From: Yoonia rosea
Lineage (GTDB): Bacteria; Pseudomonadota; Alphaproteobacteria; Rhodobacterales; Rhodobacteraceae
NCBI RefSeq assembly: GCF_900156505.1
Contig: NZ_FTPR01000001.1
Span: forward strand, 744,001 to 808,000
Length of the DNA stretch: 64,000 bases
Direction of reading: 5' to 3'
The stretch's first letter is position 1. Every line of letters begins with the position of its first letter. Both the position numbers and the translations under genes were made by a program. Of this stretch, positions 8,385-21,025 are shown piece after piece. The notes beneath the pieces were generated by a model, which was not told the origin of the DNA, ran no database searches, and saw nothing but the letters and a program-made list of their open reading frames with translations.

Positions 8385-9276
8385 AATGGGTGGTCTGGTA
8401 AATTTCGTTTATCCAGTTTCCATATAGGAGATGTGCGTGACTTCTCCACCTGTTCTGAGGTTGTTTCGTCGGGTCATCACCCGGATAGTAATTCATCGGC
8501 ACGTTAATCGGCGTACCATTGCTGATATCGCGGTCATATTCCTGCTTGAGCGTGCCGCTGTCGTACTCGAAGTGATTGAAAATATAAAGCGCACGGTGTG
8601 CCGGGTCCTCGACAAGGGCAGGGCCCGCGTCATCGCTGGTAATCAGCGTCTTCAGCCCACCCGCTGCATCAATTTCATCCTGACGCATCTCTGTCCAGCG
8701 GCTGACTGGGATCACGCAATCATCCGAAAACCCGCGCAAATAGGGTGAGGCGGGGTCGGTGACATGGTGCCGGAAACAGCCGAAGGCTTTGTGATCCAAA
8801 AGGTGTTTCTGCACACCGTGGAAATAATTGATCATCGCCATGCCACCCCAGCACACGCCAAAGGTGGAATGCACATTGGTTTGGGTCCAGTCGAAGACCT
8901 CGGTCAGCTCGTCCCAATAGGTCACGTCCGCGAAAGGCAGGTGTTCAATCGGCGCGCCTGTGATGATCAGACCGTCGTATTTTTCGTCTTTCACCTCTGA
9001 AAACGGGCGATAGAACTCTTCCATATGCTCGGCGGCGGTGTTCTTGGTCTGGTGTTCCGTCATCCGCACCAGTGACAGCTCAATCTGCAAAGGGGTGGCC
9101 CCGATCAGGCGTGCGAACTGGTTCTCGGTCTGGATCTTTTTGGGCATCAGGTTCAGCAAGGCAATCCGCAGCGGGCGGATGTCCTGACGGGACGCTGTAT
9201 CTTCATCAAGCACCATAACGCCTTCGTTCGACAGAACGTTATAGGCGGGCAGGGCACTGGGCAGTTTAATAGGCAT
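8359..9276 (-). CDS. metA: Homoserine O-acyltransferase MetA, acetyl-CoA type
   Basis: A 305-residue enzyme for the first step of methionine synthesis from homoserine. The catalytic residues fall at the canonical numbers: C142 in GVCWGG, H235 and E237 in FNHFEYD. Residue 111 is Glu (GAPIEHLPF). Published work on MetA shows that Glu at 111 favours acetyl-CoA and Gly favours succinyl-CoA, so this should be an O-acetyltransferase despite the usual succinyltransferase label. It follows the unknown P-loop gene by 37 bases on the same strand, which leaves no room for a SAM riboswitch. It overlaps the hydrolase start. Confidence 0.95.
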   Translation of the reverse strand: MPIKLPSALPAYNVLSNEGVMVLDEDTASRQDIRPLRIALLNLMPKKIQTENQFARLIGATPLQIELSLVRMTEHQTKNTAAEHMEEFYRPFSEVKDEKYDGLIITGAPIEHLPFADVTYWDELTEVFDWTQTNVHSTFGVCWGGMAMINYFHGVQKHLLDHKAFGCFRHHVTDPASPYLRGFSDDCVIPVSRWTEMRQDEIDAAGGLKTLITSDDAGPALVEDPAHRALYIFNHFEYDSGTLKQEYDRDISNGTPINVPMNYYPGDDPTKQPQNRWRSHAHLLYGNWINEIYQTTHFELDKIGS

Positions 9277-9313
9277 TGTTCACATCCAAGATAAGACGGC
9301 AGAGATAGGCGGC

Positions 9314-10177
9314 TTAGCCGCGCATCTCAAGGGCGTCAGCGATCATGCCAACAAAGCCCTCCGTATCTTTGACCTTCTCAACGGCATGTTGCGGTACGGT
9401 GATGCCCCATTTGTCCGCCATCGCCTGATAGCGCGGCTGGCGGTGCGCCAGTGCCTTGGCAAAGGCCCAGCGGATGAAATCATCGGGGTTTACCTTGTCA
9501 GGGGCCACGTTGAACTCATCCAGATAGGCGTTCCATGTCGCTAACAGAAAGGCGGGATCATAGGACATCGGCTTGGGTTCGCGATCAAAGCGCCGGATCA
9601 GTTCGGCGGTATGCTCGTCGGTGCCTTTGATCCAGACCATCAGTGTCTTGGCGGCCAGATCGGTCATGATCGGATCATCCGGATCATTCACATCGACCCA
9701 TTCACAGATGGACCCGCCCGTGTCGCAAACAAAATGCGGGTACTGGTAAAGCCTGCTGGAACGTTCGATGAAATGCCCCGTATCATGCAGTGCCGCGATT
9801 TCAGCCTGCTGAAACTGGTCCTGACGGCGGGTGTATTCATCCCAGGGCAGGCCGCCGAAGGCAGGATCACCCGGTTTGCCCAGATAGGACGACATCGGCC
9901 GCAGATCGTTGAACGAGATGTTCGAGCCGATATAGATGCTGTCCGAGCGCAGAAGATCACGCAGGAACGGCACCTTCATGGCTTCGCGCTTGGCGTTATC
10001 CGCGATCAGCTCGCCCATGTACCGCGTCCCGATACGGTAATCGATCGAGTAGTGAAACCAGTCGCCTGTGCTGCGCAGCATGTTGGACAGATACGTCTTG
10101 CCGAGGCCGGACATGGCAAACAGCAGAACGCGTTTTTGCGGGGCGTTGCGCCACTCGGATGCGGATGTGTAAATCAT
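9314..10177 (-). CDS. P-loop ATPase of unknown function
   Basis: A 287-residue soluble protein with a P-loop AMSGLGKT at residues 21-28 directly after the strand RVLLF. A nucleotide-kinase-like fold is suggested by ICEWVD, LAAKTLMVWIKG and a helical C-terminal half. I recognise it only as a protein conserved in Rhodobacteraceae and cannot assign a reaction. It lies between a YHS protein and metA, all leftward. The 37-base gap to metA suggests co-transcription, but no functional link is evident. The ATG at 10177 gives the natural start. Confidence 0.75.
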   Translation of the reverse strand: MIYTSASEWRNAPQKRVLLFAMSGLGKTYLSNMLRSTGDWFHYSIDYRIGTRYMGELIADNAKREAMKVPFLRDLLRSDSIYIGSNISFNDLRPMSSYLGKPGDPAFGGLPWDEYTRRQDQFQQAEIAALHDTGHFIERSSRLYQYPHFVCDTGGSICEWVDVNDPDDPIMTDLAAKTLMVWIKGTDEHTAELIRRFDREPKPMSYDPAFLLATWNAYLDEFNVAPDKVNPDDFIRWAFAKALAHRQPRYQAMADKWGITVPQHAVEKVKDTEGFVGMIADALEMRG

Positions 10178-10229
10178 GCCGCAAGGGGTAGCGGCAGGTT
10201 AGCGCATTTTCCAGCGGTTTTTACGGCTC

Positions 10230-10688
10230 TCACCCCAAGACGCTGGGCCAATTTGCGTTTGCGGAGGCAATATGACCCGGAATATCGCGTTCCCAACGGC
10301 GGCGCACGCTGGTTGAGAAATTTAGGTAAAGCTTGTCGTCCACGATCGACCACGCCTCGGGCACAGTTGGCGCTGTGTAGCCTTGGCTGACCGCATAGGC
10401 GCAATAACCGCCGTATTGCGGCGCATAGCGGGCAGGGTCGGCGGCAAAGGCATCGCGGTTCTCGGTCGATGCGAACAGCCATGTCGCACCCATATAGTCA
10501 AACGTGATCTCGGGATTGCCCGCAACGGGGGCGCCTTGGGTGAAGTAGCCGACAACATCGGACCCATCCACGGCGATCCCGTTCTCGGCGTAAACCTCAG
10601 GCGTGGCGGCCATGGCGCGGGGGGCAAAGGCGGCGAAAGCGGGTGCAGCGATGGCTGCCGTCAAAAGGTGGCGTCGTGTGATCGTCAT
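10230..10688 (-). CDS. Tat-exported YHS domain protein
   Basis: A 152-residue protein. A twin-arginine signal (MTITRRHLLTAA, cleavage after AMA) leads to a YHS domain with VDGSDVVGYF and YCAYAV. YHS domains are small, Cys-containing modules found in metal-handling and transport proteins. A GAGGAG site lies eight bases before the ATG at 10688, which fixes the start over longer in-frame ones. The Tat signal implies folding, perhaps with a cofactor, before export to the periplasm. Confidence 0.85.
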   Translation of the reverse strand: MTITRRHLLTAAIAAPAFAAFAPRAMAATPEVYAENGIAVDGSDVVGYFTQGAPVAGNPEITFDYMGATWLFASTENRDAFAADPARYAPQYGGYCAYAVSQGYTAPTVPEAWSIVDDKLYLNFSTSVRRRWERDIPGHIASANANWPSVLG

Positions 10689-10814
10689 TGCGGGTCTCCT
10701 CGTGCTGGACTGGCATTTCTGATCCCAATAGGGGCATGTTGCCGCGCAAAAGCTAGAGGGCACACAGACATGTGACCTTTCGTTGCAAAACGCGCTATGT
10801 GTGATGTGGGCGCC

Positions 10815-11954
10815 TTATGCGCCGCGCCAGATCCAGCCGCCACCCAGCACCCGTGTGCTATCAGGGTCATAGAACACGCAGGCCTGCCCGGGCGAGACCC
10901 CTTGCTCGGCGACCAGCAATTCAACCTCGGCTTCCGTCTCGGAGATCGGGCGCAATACAGCATCCGTTGGCGGACGGGTGGAGCGCACGCGCACCGCGAT
11001 CGGGCGCTCGCCCATATCCGTCAGGTTACCGCCGCCGATCCAGTTGATTTCGCGGATCGGCACGCGGCGGGTGGCCAGAAGGTCTTTGGGTCCCACAACG
11101 ACCTGCTTTTTGTCGACATCAAGTTTGACGACATAGAGCGGATCAGCCAGCCCGCCGATCCCCAGACCACGCCGCTGGCCGATGGTGTAGTGTATGACAC
11201 CCTTATGGGTGCCCAGCACGCGGCCTTCGGTGTCCACAATGTCACCCGGCGCCGCAGCACCGGGGCGCAGTTTCTCGATCACCGCCGCGTAATCACCATT
11301 GGGCACAAAGCAGATATCCTGACTGTCGGGTTTATCCGCCACGCTCAGCCCGTATTTGCCCGCCAGCGCGCGGGTTTCTTCTTTGGATGCATGATGGCCC
11401 AGCGGGAAGCGCAGGTAATCCAGCTGCTCTTGCGTGGTGGAAAAAAGGAAATAGCTCTGGTCCTTGGTCGGATCCGCGGCGGAATGAAGCTCGGCCCCTT
11501 CAGCGCCCATTTTGCGCTGGATATAATGACCGGTCGCCATGCAATCGGCGTCAAGGTCCTTTGCGGTTTCCAACAGGTCCTTGAATTTCACCCGTTCGTT
11601 GCAGCGAATGCAGGGCACGGGGGTGGCACCGCCCAGATAGCTATCGGCGAATTCGTCCATCACCGCTTCGCGGAAGGTATTCTCGTAATCCAGCACGTAA
11701 TGCGGGAAACCCATTTCTTCGGCCACACGGCGTGCGTCATGGATATCGCGGCCCGCACAGCACGCACCCTTTTTGGCCAAGGCCGCGCCATGGTCATAAA
11801 GTTGCAGGGTCACACCCACCACATCATAGCCCTCTTCGGCCAGTTTGGCGGCCACGACAGAGCTGTCGACGCCGCCGGACATGGCAACAACCACGCGCGT
11901 CTGTGCGGGCGGCTTGGCAAAGCCGAGCGAATTAAGCGGCGAATCAAGTGACAT
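10815..11954 (-). CDS. mnmA: tRNA-specific 2-thiouridylase MnmA
   Basis: A 379-residue tRNA-modifying enzyme that places sulfur on U34 of Lys, Glu and Gln tRNAs. The PP-loop SGGVDSS (26-32) activates the base with ATP. The catalytic cysteines are C118 ([11 protein letters not shown]) and C215 ([10 protein letters not shown]), which form the transient persulfide/disulfide. The extended N-terminus of about 20 residues before the PP-loop is usual in alphaproteobacteria. It is transcribed away from sciP, with 131 bases between the two starts. Confidence 0.97.
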   Translation of the reverse strand: MSLDSPLNSLGFAKPPAQTRVVVAMSGGVDSSVVAAKLAEEGYDVVGVTLQLYDHGAALAKKGACCAGRDIHDARRVAEEMGFPHYVLDYENTFREAVMDEFADSYLGGATPVPCIRCNERVKFKDLLETAKDLDADCMATGHYIQRKMGAEGAELHSAADPTKDQSYFLFSTTQEQLDYLRFPLGHHASKEETRALAGKYGLSVADKPDSQDICFVPNGDYAAVIEKLRPGAAAPGDIVDTEGRVLGTHKGVIHYTIGQRRGLGIGGLADPLYVVKLDVDKKQVVVGPKDLLATRRVPIREINWIGGGNLTDMGERPIAVRVRSTRPPTDAVLRPISETEAEVELLVAEQGVSPGQACVFYDPDSTRVLGGGWIWRGA

Positions 11955-12085
11955 AGGGTGTTCCGGAAGCTTCGTTTACAGAGATAAATATAGGAAAATG
12001 CGATACACTCTCAAGGCCCCCCTATACCACTCATTAAACCCTTCACCGGATATTTACCCCCGGAGTGACACAAAGGGGTGCAAAT

Positions 12086-12364
12086 ATGTACTTACGTAAG
12101 ATTGAAGGACCAAGATCAGTGACCTTGTCTGATGGAACAATCATGACGCGGGCGGACCTGCCCAGTCAGAAAACAAGACGCTGGGTTGCGTCACGCAAGG
12201 CCGCGGTTGTGCGGGCCGTCGGCGGGGGGCTGATCACACGGAAAGAAGCGTTGGAAACTTACGCGCTTTCAGAAGACGAGTTTTCAGAGTGGGAGAAGGC
12301 GGTGGATCAGCACGGCGAAGCGGCGTTGAAGGCCACAGCATTACAACGCTATAGACAACTATAG
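12086..12364 (+). CDS. sciP: SciP-type inhibitor of CtrA (DUF1153)
   Basis: A 92-residue protein: MYLRKIEGPRSVTLSDGT, then a helix-turn-helix core with TRRWVASRKAAVVRAV and ALSEDEFSEWEKAV, ending AALKATALQRYRQL. SciP binds CtrA and/or DNA and blocks CtrA-dependent transcription in the cell cycle or flagellar programme. The start at ATG 12086 has AAGGGGTG upstream and matches the family start. It lies 91 bases before ctrA in the same direction, so a CtrA regulator and CtrA itself are adjacent, as I recall from other Rhodobacterales. Confidence 0.9.
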   Translation: MYLRKIEGPRSVTLSDGTIMTRADLPSQKTRRWVASRKAAVVRAVGGGLITRKEALETYALSEDEFSEWEKAVDQHGEAALKATALQRYRQL

Positions 12365-12402
12365 GTTGTTTTTGGTAAAGGTACGTTGGGGGTAACGGCT
12401 AA

Positions 12403-12421
12403 TTAACCTTTATTGGTTTAA
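12403..12421. promoter_or_regulatory. TTAACC/GGTTTAA inverted element before ctrA
   Basis: TTAACC (12403-12408) and GGTTTAA (12415-12421) form an imperfect inverted repeat 35 bases before the ctrA start. TTAACC matches the CtrA half-site core. The canonical full site TTAA-N7-TTAA is not present because the spacing here is 11. CtrA autoregulation is therefore only a possibility. Confidence 0.4.
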
Positions 12422-12455
12422 TTGAAGGCTACCGAACTCATAGCGGAGAACTGCC

Positions 12456-13169
12456 ATGCGAGTATTGCTGGTTGAAGACGACCCCACAACGTCCAAAAGC
12501 ATCGAGCTGATGCTGACCCACGCCAATCTGAATGTGTACGCAACAGATATGGGGGAGGAAGGGATCGATCTTGCAAAGCTTTATGATTATGACCTGATTC
12601 TTCTGGACATCAATCTGCCCGACATGAACGGGCACGAGGTTTTGCGCCAGCTTCGGTTGAGCCGTATTGATACGCCTATATTGATCCTTTCAGGGGACGA
12701 TGGGACAGAAAGCAAGCTAAAAGGCTTTGGTTTTGGGGCAGATGACTATCTGACCAAACCCTTCCACCGCGAAGAACTCGTGGCGCGTATTCATGCAATT
12801 ATCCGGCGGTCCAAAGGACACGCGCAATCCATCATCAAAACAGGGCAGATTGCCGTAAACCTTGATGCCAAAACGGTTGAGGTCGAAGGCAGCACCGTGC
12901 ATCTGACGGGCAAGGAATACCAGATGCTTGAACTCTTGAGCCTGCGGAAGGGCACAACCCTGACGAAAGAGATGTTTCTCAATCACCTCTATGGCGGCAT
13001 GGATGAGCCCGAACTCAAGATTATTGATGTGTTCATCTGCAAACTGCGCAAAAAGCTGAGCGAGGCCACCAACGGTGACAATTATATCGAAACGGTTTGG
13101 GGGCGGGGCTATGTCCTGCGTGATCCGGACCCTGTGACATCCCATGCACCGATAGCAATCGGGGCCTAA
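12456..13169 (+). CDS. ctrA: Cell cycle response regulator CtrA
   Basis: A 237-residue OmpR-type response regulator. The receiver domain has the acidic pair EDD (7-9), phospho-acceptor D51 (LLDINLP) and the conserved lysine in YLTKPF. The C-terminal winged helix (about 130-225) carries [18 protein letters not shown] and VWGRGYVL, characteristic of CtrA. In Rhodobacterales CtrA is usually non-essential and controls motility, gene transfer agents and related processes. GGAGA lies six bases before the ATG. The phosphorelay partners are not in the window. Confidence 0.96.
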   Translation: MRVLLVEDDPTTSKSIELMLTHANLNVYATDMGEEGIDLAKLYDYDLILLDINLPDMNGHEVLRQLRLSRIDTPILILSGDDGTESKLKGFGFGADDYLTKPFHREELVARIHAIIRRSKGHAQSIIKTGQIAVNLDAKTVEVEGSTVHLTGKEYQMLELLSLRKGTTLTKEMFLNHLYGGMDEPELKIIDVFICKLRKKLSEATNGDNYIETVWGRGYVLRDPDPVTSHAPIAIGA

Positions 13170-13196
13170 GACGCGCACCTTTCATGCTTTCTGACT

Positions 13197-17516
<4,320 letters not shown>

Positions 17517-17524
17517 CCACAGTA

Positions 17525-17559
17525 GTCACAAAATGTTCTCAAATGTTCTATAAAAGTTC
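17525..17559 (+). promoter_or_regulatory. LexA (SOS) box overlapping a promoter
   Basis: GTTC-TATAAAA-GTTC at 17545-17559 is a perfect GTTC-N7-GTTC, the LexA box of alphaproteobacteria. The spacer contains the -10 hexamer TATAAA (17549-17554). A -35 candidate GTCACA (17525-17530) lies 18 bases upstream of it. LexA binding would cover the -10 directly. A third GTTC lies at 17535. The start of transcription would be near 17561, about 60 bases before the small gene. Confidence 0.72.
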
Positions 17560-17619
17560 TTTACAGGTGGTTAATGATATGAGAACAAAGTAGCAACAGA
17601 GCATGAGGAGAACACACCA

Positions 17620-17742
17620 ATGGCTGAAGAGATTAAATCCGTTATCGCACGTTCACGCGACACGATTGTCGCCGATGCGTTGGGCGTTGCCGCCCTCATG
17701 GTCATGTTGATTGTTGGATTGGCCTTGCCCGGGCTGATCTGA
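17620..17742 (+). CDS. 40-residue single-pass membrane protein, probable SOS gene
   Basis: A short gene encoding MAEEIKSVIARSRDT, a few polar residues, then one membrane segment (about residues 20-40, LGVAALMVMLIVGLALPGLI at the very C-terminus). GAGGAG lies nine bases before the ATG. It sits behind the perfect SOS box and is followed by an intrinsic terminator, so it looks like a complete one-gene unit. Small inner-membrane SOS proteins such as Caulobacter SidA stop division by binding divisome proteins. The size, topology and control here are similar, but no sequence relationship to SidA is claimed. Confidence 0.75.
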   Translation: MAEEIKSVIARSRDTIVADALGVAALMVMLIVGLALPGLI

Positions 17743-17888
17743 CCTGCCGAAGCGATCACGGCCCGGTCTGTCACATTGCCCTGTCCCAAGAATGCAATGC
17801 TTGATGACCTGCCTGTCTGATATCCAAAGCGGGGGTTTTGCCTCTCCCCATGGAATACTGGATCGGGTCGTGATCGTTTTCAAACCTG

Positions 17889-17924
17889 CCGCCGCCATCT
17901 GCCCGGATGTGCGGCGGTTTTTTT
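17889..17924 (+). terminator. Intrinsic terminator downstream of the small membrane protein
   Basis: CCGCCGC (17889-17895) pairs with GCGGCGG (17911-17917), followed by seven T residues (17918-17924). It faces rightward and ends at the stop of the leftward IscU-like gene. Confidence 0.85.
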
Positions 17925-18369
17925 ATGCGCTGGCCTGTTGGCTGTGCAGGGCGTCCAATGTGGCATCAAAGGCAAGCATGATCGACGCGTGGCGGTTCTT
18001 ATAGTCTTTGGCAGGCTGCAACACCTCAAGATCGCCAAAGGGGGCAGCGGGTACGGGGCCATCTGATTTGAGCATCGCATAAAGCGCATCACGGCCGGCT
18101 TGGACCTGATCGAGGGTCAGCCCGACGATATTTGCCCCAACAACAGCGGCCGCGGCCTGACCCAAAGCGCAGGCTTTCACATCCTGCCCGTAGCCCGTAA
18201 TCACACCATCGGCCAGTTCCAGATCAACGGTCACGGTCGAGCCGCACAAAGGGGCCCGCTTTTTCGCGGTCGCTGTGGGATGGTCCAGCCGTGCCGTGCG
18301 CGGCATATCCGCAGCCAGCGCCAGAATACGCCCCGAGTAGAGTTTGATCAGATCGTTTTCCGCCGACAT
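17923..18369 (-). CDS. IscU/SufU-like scaffold family protein
   Basis: A 148-residue protein starting MSAENDLIKLYSGRI. It shows the IscU-like fold, with Cys in APLCGS and Cys in VKACALGQAA. The third cluster-binding Cys expected after the Arg near the C-terminus is missing: the site reads NRHASIMLAF. Two of three ligands remain, so classical [2Fe-2S] scaffolding is doubtful, and a variant or accessory role is possible. It is divergent from hisI with 66 bases between starts. Longer in-frame starts up to 18498 would overlap hisI and are rejected. Confidence 0.75.
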   Translation of the reverse strand: MSAENDLIKLYSGRILALAADMPRTARLDHPTATAKKRAPLCGSTVTVDLELADGVITGYGQDVKACALGQAAAAVVGANIVGLTLDQVQAGRDALYAMLKSDGPVPAAPFGDLEVLQPAKDYKNRHASIMLAFDATLDALHSQQASA

Positions 18370-18435
18370 CGCGTTGCCCTTTTTCTTACACCCCATTAGA
18401 TAGTGCGGGCCGCCCCGCTTGCAAAGGTTTTTGAT

Positions 18436-18780
18436 ATGCCCTTCGATCCCGCGACCCTGCTTTATAACGACGCAGGCCTGATCCCCGCGATTGCACAAGA
18501 TGCTGCAACCGGTGAGGTGCTGATGATGGCGTGGATGAACGCCGATGCGGTGGCGCAGACACTTGAAACGGGGCGCGTCACCTATTGGTCGCGTTCACGG
18601 CAGGCATTCTGGATCAAAGGTGAAACCAGCGGCCATACGCAGGAACTGGTGGATTTTCGCGTGGATTGTGACCGCGACTGCCTCTTGGTGCGGGTCAACC
18701 AGACCGGGCCGGCCTGTCACACAGGGGCGCGTAGCTGCTTTTTCACCGCCGTGCACGACGGCGAAGAGGTCAGCGACTAA
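18436..18780 (+). CDS. hisI: Phosphoribosyl-AMP cyclohydrolase
   Basis: A 114-residue enzyme of histidine synthesis that opens the adenine ring of phosphoribosyl-AMP. The zinc and magnesium site is intact: VDCDRDC, then GPACHTG and ARSCF. The ATG at 18436 has AAAGG eight bases upstream and gives the normal start [10 protein letters not shown]. It stands apart from other his genes and lacks the HisE domain, as is common in alphaproteobacteria. Its last bases overlap the convergent gluQ stop. Confidence 0.96.
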   Translation: MPFDPATLLYNDAGLIPAIAQDAATGEVLMMAWMNADAVAQTLETGRVTYWSRSRQAFWIKGETSGHTQELVDFRVDCDRDCLLVRVNQTGPACHTGARSCFFTAVHDGEEVSD

Positions 18781-19601
18781 TCGCGCCAGCCGATCATGTG
18801 CTTGATGTCCTGCACGCTCAGACCTTCGGCGCGGTATTTAGCCAGCGCCTTGGCGTGATCAATCTTCGCCAGCCGCTTGCCATCCGCGTCTGTAATCAGT
18901 GGGTGGTGATGATAGACAGGCGTCGGATAGTCCAAGAGCGCCTGGATCAGCACATGCAGCGGCGTCAGATCACGCAGATCCATGCCGCGCACCACATGTG
19001 TAATGCCCTGCAGCGCATCATCCACGACGCAGGCCAGATGATAGGCCGGATCGCCCGTATCCTTGCGCCGCAAGATCGGATCGCCAATGGTCCCCAGCAG
19101 CAGGTCATCGGTGATGTTTTGGGACGTGGTTGCGCCTGTCTCATCATATCCTAACGGCCCGTCGATCCGGGCCAAGGCCTTGGCGATATCCAGACGCAGC
19201 CCGTCACCGGGTTGTGCATCCGCCATACTGCGGTGACGACACGTGCCGGGATAAACCAATCCGTCCGCACCCGGTTTGGCGCCTGCATCTGCAATCTGGC
19301 GGCGCGTACAGCTACAGGGATAAATCAGGCCCGCGTCGCCAAGGTGTTCCAGAACTGCGTCATATTCCGCGTAATGGTCGGACTGGCGGCGCACCGGTGT
19401 TGGCCATGTCAGGCTAAGCCATGCCAGATCTTCATATATACCCGCCTCATGTGCGGGGCGTACCCGCGTGCTGTCGGTATCCTCGATCCGTAAGAGGGCG
19501 GTGCCACCCAGATCGCGGGCAACTTGCCAGACGGTCAAAGCCGAATAGGCGTGTCCAAGATGCAGAGGGCCGGTGGGCGATGGGGCAAACCGCGTCAGCA
19601 C
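18777..19601 (-). CDS. gluQ: Glutamyl-Q tRNA(Asp) synthetase
   Basis: A 274-residue paralogue of the catalytic half of glutamyl-tRNA synthetase that attaches glutamate to queuosine in tRNA-Asp. It has [14 protein letters not shown] (HIGH motif), a zinc site (PCSCTRR, Y, C further on) and the loop GKRLAKID in place of KMSKS. It lacks the anticodon-binding domain, as expected. The GTG at 19601 begins directly after the trmFO stop (one base apart) and gives the standard [11 protein letters not shown]-terminus. Longer frames into trmFO are rejected. Confidence 0.93.
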   Translation of the reverse strand: MLTRFAPSPTGPLHLGHAYSALTVWQVARDLGGTALLRIEDTDSTRVRPAHEAGIYEDLAWLSLTWPTPVRRQSDHYAEYDAVLEHLGDAGLIYPCSCTRRQIADAGAKPGADGLVYPGTCRHRSMADAQPGDGLRLDIAKALARIDGPLGYDETGATTSQNITDDLLLGTIGDPILRRKDTGDPAYHLACVVDDALQGITHVVRGMDLRDLTPLHVLIQALLDYPTPVYHHHPLITDADGKRLAKIDHAKALAKYRAEGLSVQDIKHMIGWRD

Positions 19602-19602
19602 G

Positions 19603-20961
19603 CTATTCGGCGGCGTCCAGCATCGTCTGGCCCAGCCACGCCTGCCAATCGGCCTTGGCGCGGTCGGTATAGGCTTTGTAGCGCTCTTTGCGGCCACGGC
19701 GCCCGCTTTTCACACCGTCAAGTGGCGGGAACAGCCCGAAATTCACGTTCATCGGCTGAAACGTCTTGGCCTCTGCGCCGCCGGTGATGTGGGTCACTAG
19801 GGCGCCCATGGCCGTCGTGTTCGGGACCGGTGCAAGGCTGCGCCCCGTCATTTCCGCCACCGCCATACGCCCCGCCAAAAGGCCCATGGCAGCACTTTCG
19901 ACATAGCCTTCAACACCCGTGATTTGCCCTGCAAAGCGGATATTGGGGCGGCTGCGCAGGCGCATTTGATCGTCAAGCAAGGTGGGCGAGTTAATGAATG
20001 TGTTGCGGTGGATCCCACCCAGCCGCGCGAATTCCGCATCCTCAAGGCCGGGAATCATTTTGAAAACAGCCTTTTGCGCGCCGTATTTCATCTTGGTCTG
20101 AAAGCCGACGATATTGTAGAGCGTGCCCAATGCGTTATCGCGGCGCAACTGCACCACAGCATAGGGCTTGTTTTGCGGATCATGGGCGTTGGTCAGTCCG
20201 ACGGGTTTCATCGGCCCAAAGCGCAGGGTTTCGCGCCCGCGTTCAGCCATCACCTCGATCGGCAGACAGCCGTCAAAGTAGCCTGCGGTCTCGCCTTCTT
20301 TGAATTCGGTCTTTTCGGCGTCCAAGAGCGCATCAATAAACGCTTCATACTGGGCCTTGGTCATCGGGCAATTCAGGTATGCGGTGCGTTCCGCCTCGGT
20401 TTCGCCCTTGTCATAGCGCGACTGCATCCACGCCACATCCATGTTGATGCTCTCGTGATAAACAATTGGCGCAATCGCATCGAAGAAGGCCAGTGCCTCG
20501 GCACTGGTCTCGGCCTGAATGGCCTCGGCCAAGGCGCCCGAGGTCAGCGGACCCGTGGCAATGATCCAGTTCCCGCTTTCAGGAAGTGCCGTAATCTCTT
20601 CATAAGACACAGAAATATTGCTATGGGCCTTGAGTGCCGCTGTCACGCTTTCCGCGAACGGATCACGGTCCACCGCCAGTGCACCACCGGCAGGCAGGCG
20701 GTGTTTGTGGGCGGTGTGCATGATCAGCCCGTCGGCCTGCATCATTTCCCAGTGCAGCAATCCGACAGCGTTTTGTTCATGATCATCCGAGCGGAACGAA
20801 TTGGAACAGACCATTTCGCCAAGGTTGCCTGTGCGATGTGCAAAGGTTTCCACCTTGGGGCGCATTTCGTGAATGACAACTTTCAGGCCCGCGTTTGCCG
20901 CCTGCCATGCTGCCTCTGATCCGGCCATGCCGCCGCCGATGATATTGAGTGTTTTATCCAT
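19603..20961 (-). CDS. trmFO: Folate/FAD-dependent tRNA U54 methyltransferase TrmFO
   Basis: A 452-residue enzyme that makes ribothymidine at position 54 of tRNA using methylenetetrahydrofolate and FAD. The dinucleotide motif [14 protein letters not shown] is at the N-terminus. Cys in [11 protein letters not shown] (about residue 52) and FGPMKPVGL are family signatures. It precedes gluQ, another tRNA-modifying enzyme, with essentially no gap. The start is ATG 20961. A gyrA terminator lies just upstream. Confidence 0.96.
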   Translation of the reverse strand: MDKTLNIIGGGMAGSEAAWQAANAGLKVVIHEMRPKVETFAHRTGNLGEMVCSNSFRSDDHEQNAVGLLHWEMMQADGLIMHTAHKHRLPAGGALAVDRDPFAESVTAALKAHSNISVSYEEITALPESGNWIIATGPLTSGALAEAIQAETSAEALAFFDAIAPIVYHESINMDVAWMQSRYDKGETEAERTAYLNCPMTKAQYEAFIDALLDAEKTEFKEGETAGYFDGCLPIEVMAERGRETLRFGPMKPVGLTNAHDPQNKPYAVVQLRRDNALGTLYNIVGFQTKMKYGAQKAVFKMIPGLEDAEFARLGGIHRNTFINSPTLLDDQMRLRSRPNIRFAGQITGVEGYVESAAMGLLAGRMAVAEMTGRSLAPVPNTTAMGALVTHITGGAEAKTFQPMNVNFGLFPPLDGVKSGRRGRKERYKAYTDRAKADWQAWLGQTMLDAAE

Positions 20962-20992
20962 AGGCGTGATCTAATCCGCAGCCCCGCAAAAG

Positions 20993-21022
20993 AAAAGGCC
21001 CGCGACAATCTGCGGGCCTTTT
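20993..21022 (-). terminator. Intrinsic terminator of gyrA
   Basis: AAAAGGCCCGC (20993-21003) pairs perfectly with GCGGGCCTTTT (21012-21022). On the reverse strand the hairpin runs into TTTTCTTTT, directly after the gyrA stop. Confidence 0.88.
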
Positions 21023-21025
21023 GCG

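Noticed and set aside
9277..9313. SAM riboswitch before metA
   Set aside because: Only 37 bases separate metA from the upstream gene, too short for a SAM aptamer.
12403..12421. Full CtrA binding site before ctrA
   Set aside because: The spacing between the TTAA words is 11, not 7. Only a half-site match remains, so it was kept as a weak candidate rather than a site.
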